DNA of 64,000 nt from Nemophila menziesii (lineage: Eukaryota; Streptophyta; Magnoliopsida; Boraginales; Hydrophyllaceae): positions 31,076,233-31,140,232 of the forward strand of contig JARWIR010000002.1 of the NCBI GenBank assembly GCA_029959085.1, in the 5' to 3' direction. The position numbers were made by a program, and so were the translations under genes. The notes below the pieces were generated by a model, which did no database searches, was not told the origin of the DNA, and saw only the letters and a program-made list of their open reading frames with translations. The first letter of the stretch is position 1, and every line of letters begins with the position of its first letter. Below, in pieces: positions 61,389-64,000 of this stretch.

Positions 61389-62700
61389 GCTACCTTAACA
61401 CTAGACTTATACGAGCTATATGAAGAATTTTACGAAACTGGTTATGAACAAGTGATAGAGTCGGAGGAGATTAAACCCCAAGAGAAATATTCTATTGAAT
61501 ATCTTCCAAAACTGGTAGAAAAGCCTCTCCCATCGAACATGAGGTATGCGTATTTAGGTACTAATGATACTTTACTTGTTATCATTTCAGCTAACCTGAC
61601 ATGTTCTCAAGAAGATAAACTGTTACATGTACTCTAAGACAACAAGGAGGCAATTGGATGGACTACCACTGATATCAAATGTATTAGTCGTACCATTTGC
61701 CAACACAAGATCATTATTTAAGATTAAAGTGATATCTAAGGTATTAGTCCTACCATTTTCCAACACAAGATCATTCTTGAAGATTAAAGTGCATGATCTA
61801 TTGAGGGGGGGGGGATTAATGCCAGCAATGAAGGAGGTGGTTAGAAAAGAGGTGATAAAATTATTGGATGCGGGGATAATTTTCTCCATATTTGATAGCA
61901 AATGGGTGAGTCCAGTTCAATGCGTTCCAAATAAAGGAGGTATCACTATTGTCTTTTACGATCAGAATGAAGTTATACCCTTGTGAACTGTTGTTGGTTG
62001 GAGAGTGTGTATGAATAATCGTAAGTTGAACAACGCCACCAAGGAAGATCACTTTCCTCTACCGGTCATAAATCAGATGTTGGATAAGCTCGCAAGGAGA
62101 GAGTACTATATTGTTTCCTTGATGTTTATTTGGGATATAATCAGATTTTGTGCAGTACTAGATGGTCAATACAAGACCACTTTCCCTTATCCTTTTGGCA
62201 CCTTTGCATTTCGAAGGATTCCATTTAGATTATGCAATGCACCAGCCACATTCTAGAGGTGCATGTTGCCCATAATTTGGGACATGATTGACCATTTTCT
62301 TGAGGTATTTATAGATGATTTTGTGATGTTTAAAGATAACTTTGATAACTATCTTCAGAATCTAGAGAAGTTTTTAATCTGTTGTAAAGTGACTAATCTA
62401 GTATTAAACTAAGAGAAGTGTCATGTCATTGTTCGTGAAGGGATTGTGTTTTGGCACAAGGTATCGAGAAAAGGTATGGAGATTGATCGTGCAAATATAG
62501 AGGTAAACAAGACTCTTCCACCTCCTATTTTTTTTAAAGGTGTGATAAGCTTTTAGGTCATGCTGGGTTTTATCAAAGATTTTTCCAAATCGCCAAACCA
62601 TTATGCAACTTACTTGAGAAGAACACCAAATTCCTTTTTTATTAAGCTTGTCTAGCGGCATTTTTGGCTATCAATAAGAAGCTTATCTCCACAACTATTG
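61389..62700 (+). pseudogene. Reverse transcriptase pseudogene of element F
   Basis: Linker to RT (VEKPLPSNMRYAYLGTND), then AMKEVVRKEVIKLLDAGIIF and SKWVSPVQCVPNKGG, a stop, CMNNRKLNNATKEDHFPLPV, YPFGTFAFRRIPFRLCNAPA, a stop, then FLEVFIDDFVMF near 62300 (the Asp-Asp box is present), EKCHVIVREGIVFWHKVS, and FKGV with a degenerate LGHAGF-like part. At least five stops or shifts. A 60-bp duplication lies at 61681-61800. Confidence 0.82.
61681..61800 (+). repeat. 60-bp tandem duplication in pol of element F
   Basis: Two copies (61681-61740, 61741-61800) starting GTATTAGTC and containing CAACACAAGATCATT, with a few differences. H has only one copy at this place. The unit is 20 codons and keeps the frame. 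Confidence 0.88.
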
Positions 62701-63116
62701 TGGTTCCTCCTTATTGGAGCCTTCCGTTCAAGGTTATGTGTGATGCAAGTGATCTTGATATGGGTTTCGTGTAGGTTCAACACAAATATAAGATATTTTG
62801 TACAATTTATTATGCTAGTAAGACTTTCACAAGTGCACAAGTAAATTATAGCTGTGACCAAGTAGGAGTCGTTGGTTATTGTACACGCTTTTGATAAGTT
62901 TCTTCATACCTTCTTGGAGCGAAATTTATTGTATACGCAGACCATTCTGAAATTAAGTACCTCATGGAAAAGAAGGATGCGAAGCCACATTTGATTAGAT
63001 GGGTATTGTTGCTGTAAGAGTTTGACACATATATTTGAGATCGAAAGGGGAGTGAAAACCAAGTTGCTGATCATTTATCTCGCCTTGAAGGTTTTAATGT
63101 CAATAATGGACCAGAG
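62701..63116 (+). pseudogene. RNase H pseudogene of element F
   Basis: Pieces KVMCDASDLDMGF, YYASKTFTSAQVN, then [18 protein letters not shown] and [14 protein letters not shown] in shifting frames. The KELL segment is damaged. Stops are frequent. Confidence 0.75.
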
Positions 63117-63746
63117 TTGGTCAAAGAGGTATTTCCTGATGAAAATTTATGTATGATGACTACAAAGGTTACTCCTTGGTATGCAGATATAGCTAATCTC
63201 ATTGTGAGTGGATCTTTCTTTGAGGGTAAAACATCATTGAAGACTCCCTTTGGTGCACCTCCGTATTGCATGGTATATCATAAGGCATGTCACTTACCAC
63301 TTGAGCTTGACTTGGGAGCATATTGGGTGATAGCGGAGTTGAACTTAGATCTTATACTATCCAGAGAGAAGAGAATGATGAAGATTAATGAACTTGATGA
63401 GTTTCGTTTCCATGCATATGAAAATGCAAAGTCTACAAAGAGAAAACCAAAAATGGCATGATAACTGAATTCGTGAAAAGGGATTTAAAGTTGGGCAAAA
63501 CGTCCTCAAGTATAACTCCAAGTTCAGTAATAACCCGAGGAAATTGAGATCGAAGTGGTCGGTTCCTTGCATTGTGACCAAAGTTACGCTTGGTAGAGCT
63601 ATATAGATTGAGAATCCAATTGAGCACTGCACCTTTATGGTGAATGGGCATTGACTGAATATTTACTATGGAGGTGAAGATATCATTCGTAAAGGAGACA
63701 CAAAATGTGGGGTGATCATGTATCTCCTTGAAGCCTCTTAGCATTT
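63117..63746 (+). pseudogene. Integrase pseudogene of element F, core deleted
   Basis: An open frame (63117-63461) runs from TPWYADIANLIVSGSFFEG straight into KTPFGAPPYCMVYHKACHLP and FRFHAYENAKSTKRKP. In H these two parts are about 0.75 kb apart and enclose the zinc-binding region and the whole DDE core. The frame stays open across the join. The C-terminal part follows in broken frames (RKLRSKWS..CIVTKVT, CTFMVNGH, IYYGGED). Confidence 0.82.
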
Positions 63747-63785
63747 GAGGTAACGCGCCGAGATTAGTGACATTAAACATAAGCC
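63747..63785 (+). other. Conserved block after coding end, element F
   Basis: Starts GAGGTAACGCG and ends GACATTAAACATAAGCC. Confidence 0.6.
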
Positions 63786-64000
63786 AATTATGGGTGAAAA
63801 CCCAATCATAGAGTAGATTACTGCTTTTGTAGTTTATATATAATAAGTTTAGTATATTAAAATTTGCATCTTAGTGTTTATTACAGCGAATGGGAGAGAC
63901 GTCTAGTATTTTGTTGTGTAGGTGGTAAATACATGAGTTTGGGGTGACTTAGAGAAGAATTTTGTAACTGTAGCAGCTCTAGGCAGCATACCGGTCCCAC
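63786..64000 (+). other. Start of the 3' spacer of element F
   Basis: A GAGTTTGGGG motif stands at 63934, and ATACCGGTCCC at the window edge (63989-63999) may be the first member of F's palindrome cluster. The rest is outside the window. Confidence 0.5.

Larger units (their letters stand above)
37018..64000 (+). mobile_element. Element F: Athila-like element with pol, split by G
   Basis: LTR (U3 start missing) to 38279, PBS 38286-38303, gag 38409-40450, insertion of G, then from 60968 protease, RT, RNase H, a partly deleted integrase, and the start of the 3' spacer at the window end. AATGG at 40451-40455 and 60968-60972 is the target duplication of G, and the protease gene reads on across it. 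F is the oldest layer of the right-hand nest. Confidence 0.88.

Overview
This is a repeat-dense stretch of a plant nuclear genome, most likely a eudicot. It is AT-rich, has no intact host gene, and consists mainly of nested Athila-like Ty3/gypsy LTR retrotransposons. Their primer-binding sites match the 3' end of plant tRNA-Asp and their LTRs are about 1.5-1.8 kb. Smaller parts are a LINE, a Pack-MULE, a hAT-type MITE and two fragments of host genes. All coding regions are broken. Species cannot be told from the sequence.

Left part (1-14.5 kb). Element A (minus strand, cut by the window edge) supplies a 5' LTR at 56-844. It is interrupted by element B (plus, 845-5696: LTR, PBS, gag-pro, then a short integrase-tail-like end). 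A 111-bp copy of B's upstream flank plus a truncated second copy of its LTR follows (5697-7063), then a remnant of a minus-strand LTR. Next comes a LINE in two blocks (7320-8243 and 9394-10684, with a poly-A end). Between the blocks, on the other strand, lies an intron-bearing fragment of a PHD-finger/AIPP2-like gene. A 1280-bp Pack-MULE (11417-12696) has 268-bp terminal inverted repeats and a 9-bp target duplication, and carries three exons of a calcineurin-like metallophosphoesterase gene.

Middle part (14.5-37 kb). Element C (minus, truncated at 14512) has its 5' LTR split by a solo LTR (17838-19607) with target duplication CATAC. C itself lies in the 3' LTR of element D (minus, 19889-35999). 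D is split next to its first ATG by element E (plus, 25621-34307, both LTRs present, target duplication CATAC/CATAT). A truncated minus LTR (36000-37017) follows.

Right part (37-64 kb). Element F (plus) has LTR, PBS and gag up to 40450. Its protease gene is split by element G (minus, 40456-60967, duplication AATGG). G is in turn split by element H (minus, 43901-55982, 12.1 kb, duplication GTGGG), the only copy here with gag, protease, RT, RNase H and integrase all visible. H carries a hAT-type MITE. F resumes at 60968 with protease, RT, RNase H and a partly deleted integrase, and runs off the window.

B, D, E and G lack RT, RNase H and the integrase core. They look like non-autonomous partners of the F/H type, joined directly from protease to an integrase-C-terminus-like tail. 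The most unusual feature is the long 3' spacer after the coding region. In most or all elements it carries a conserved roughly 40-bp block, then a cluster of short GC-rich inverted repeats whose sequence differs between families while symmetry is kept. It also holds two hairpins with compensatory stem changes and several copies of a polypurine-tract-like motif. These may form a structured 3' region shared by autonomous and non-autonomous members.
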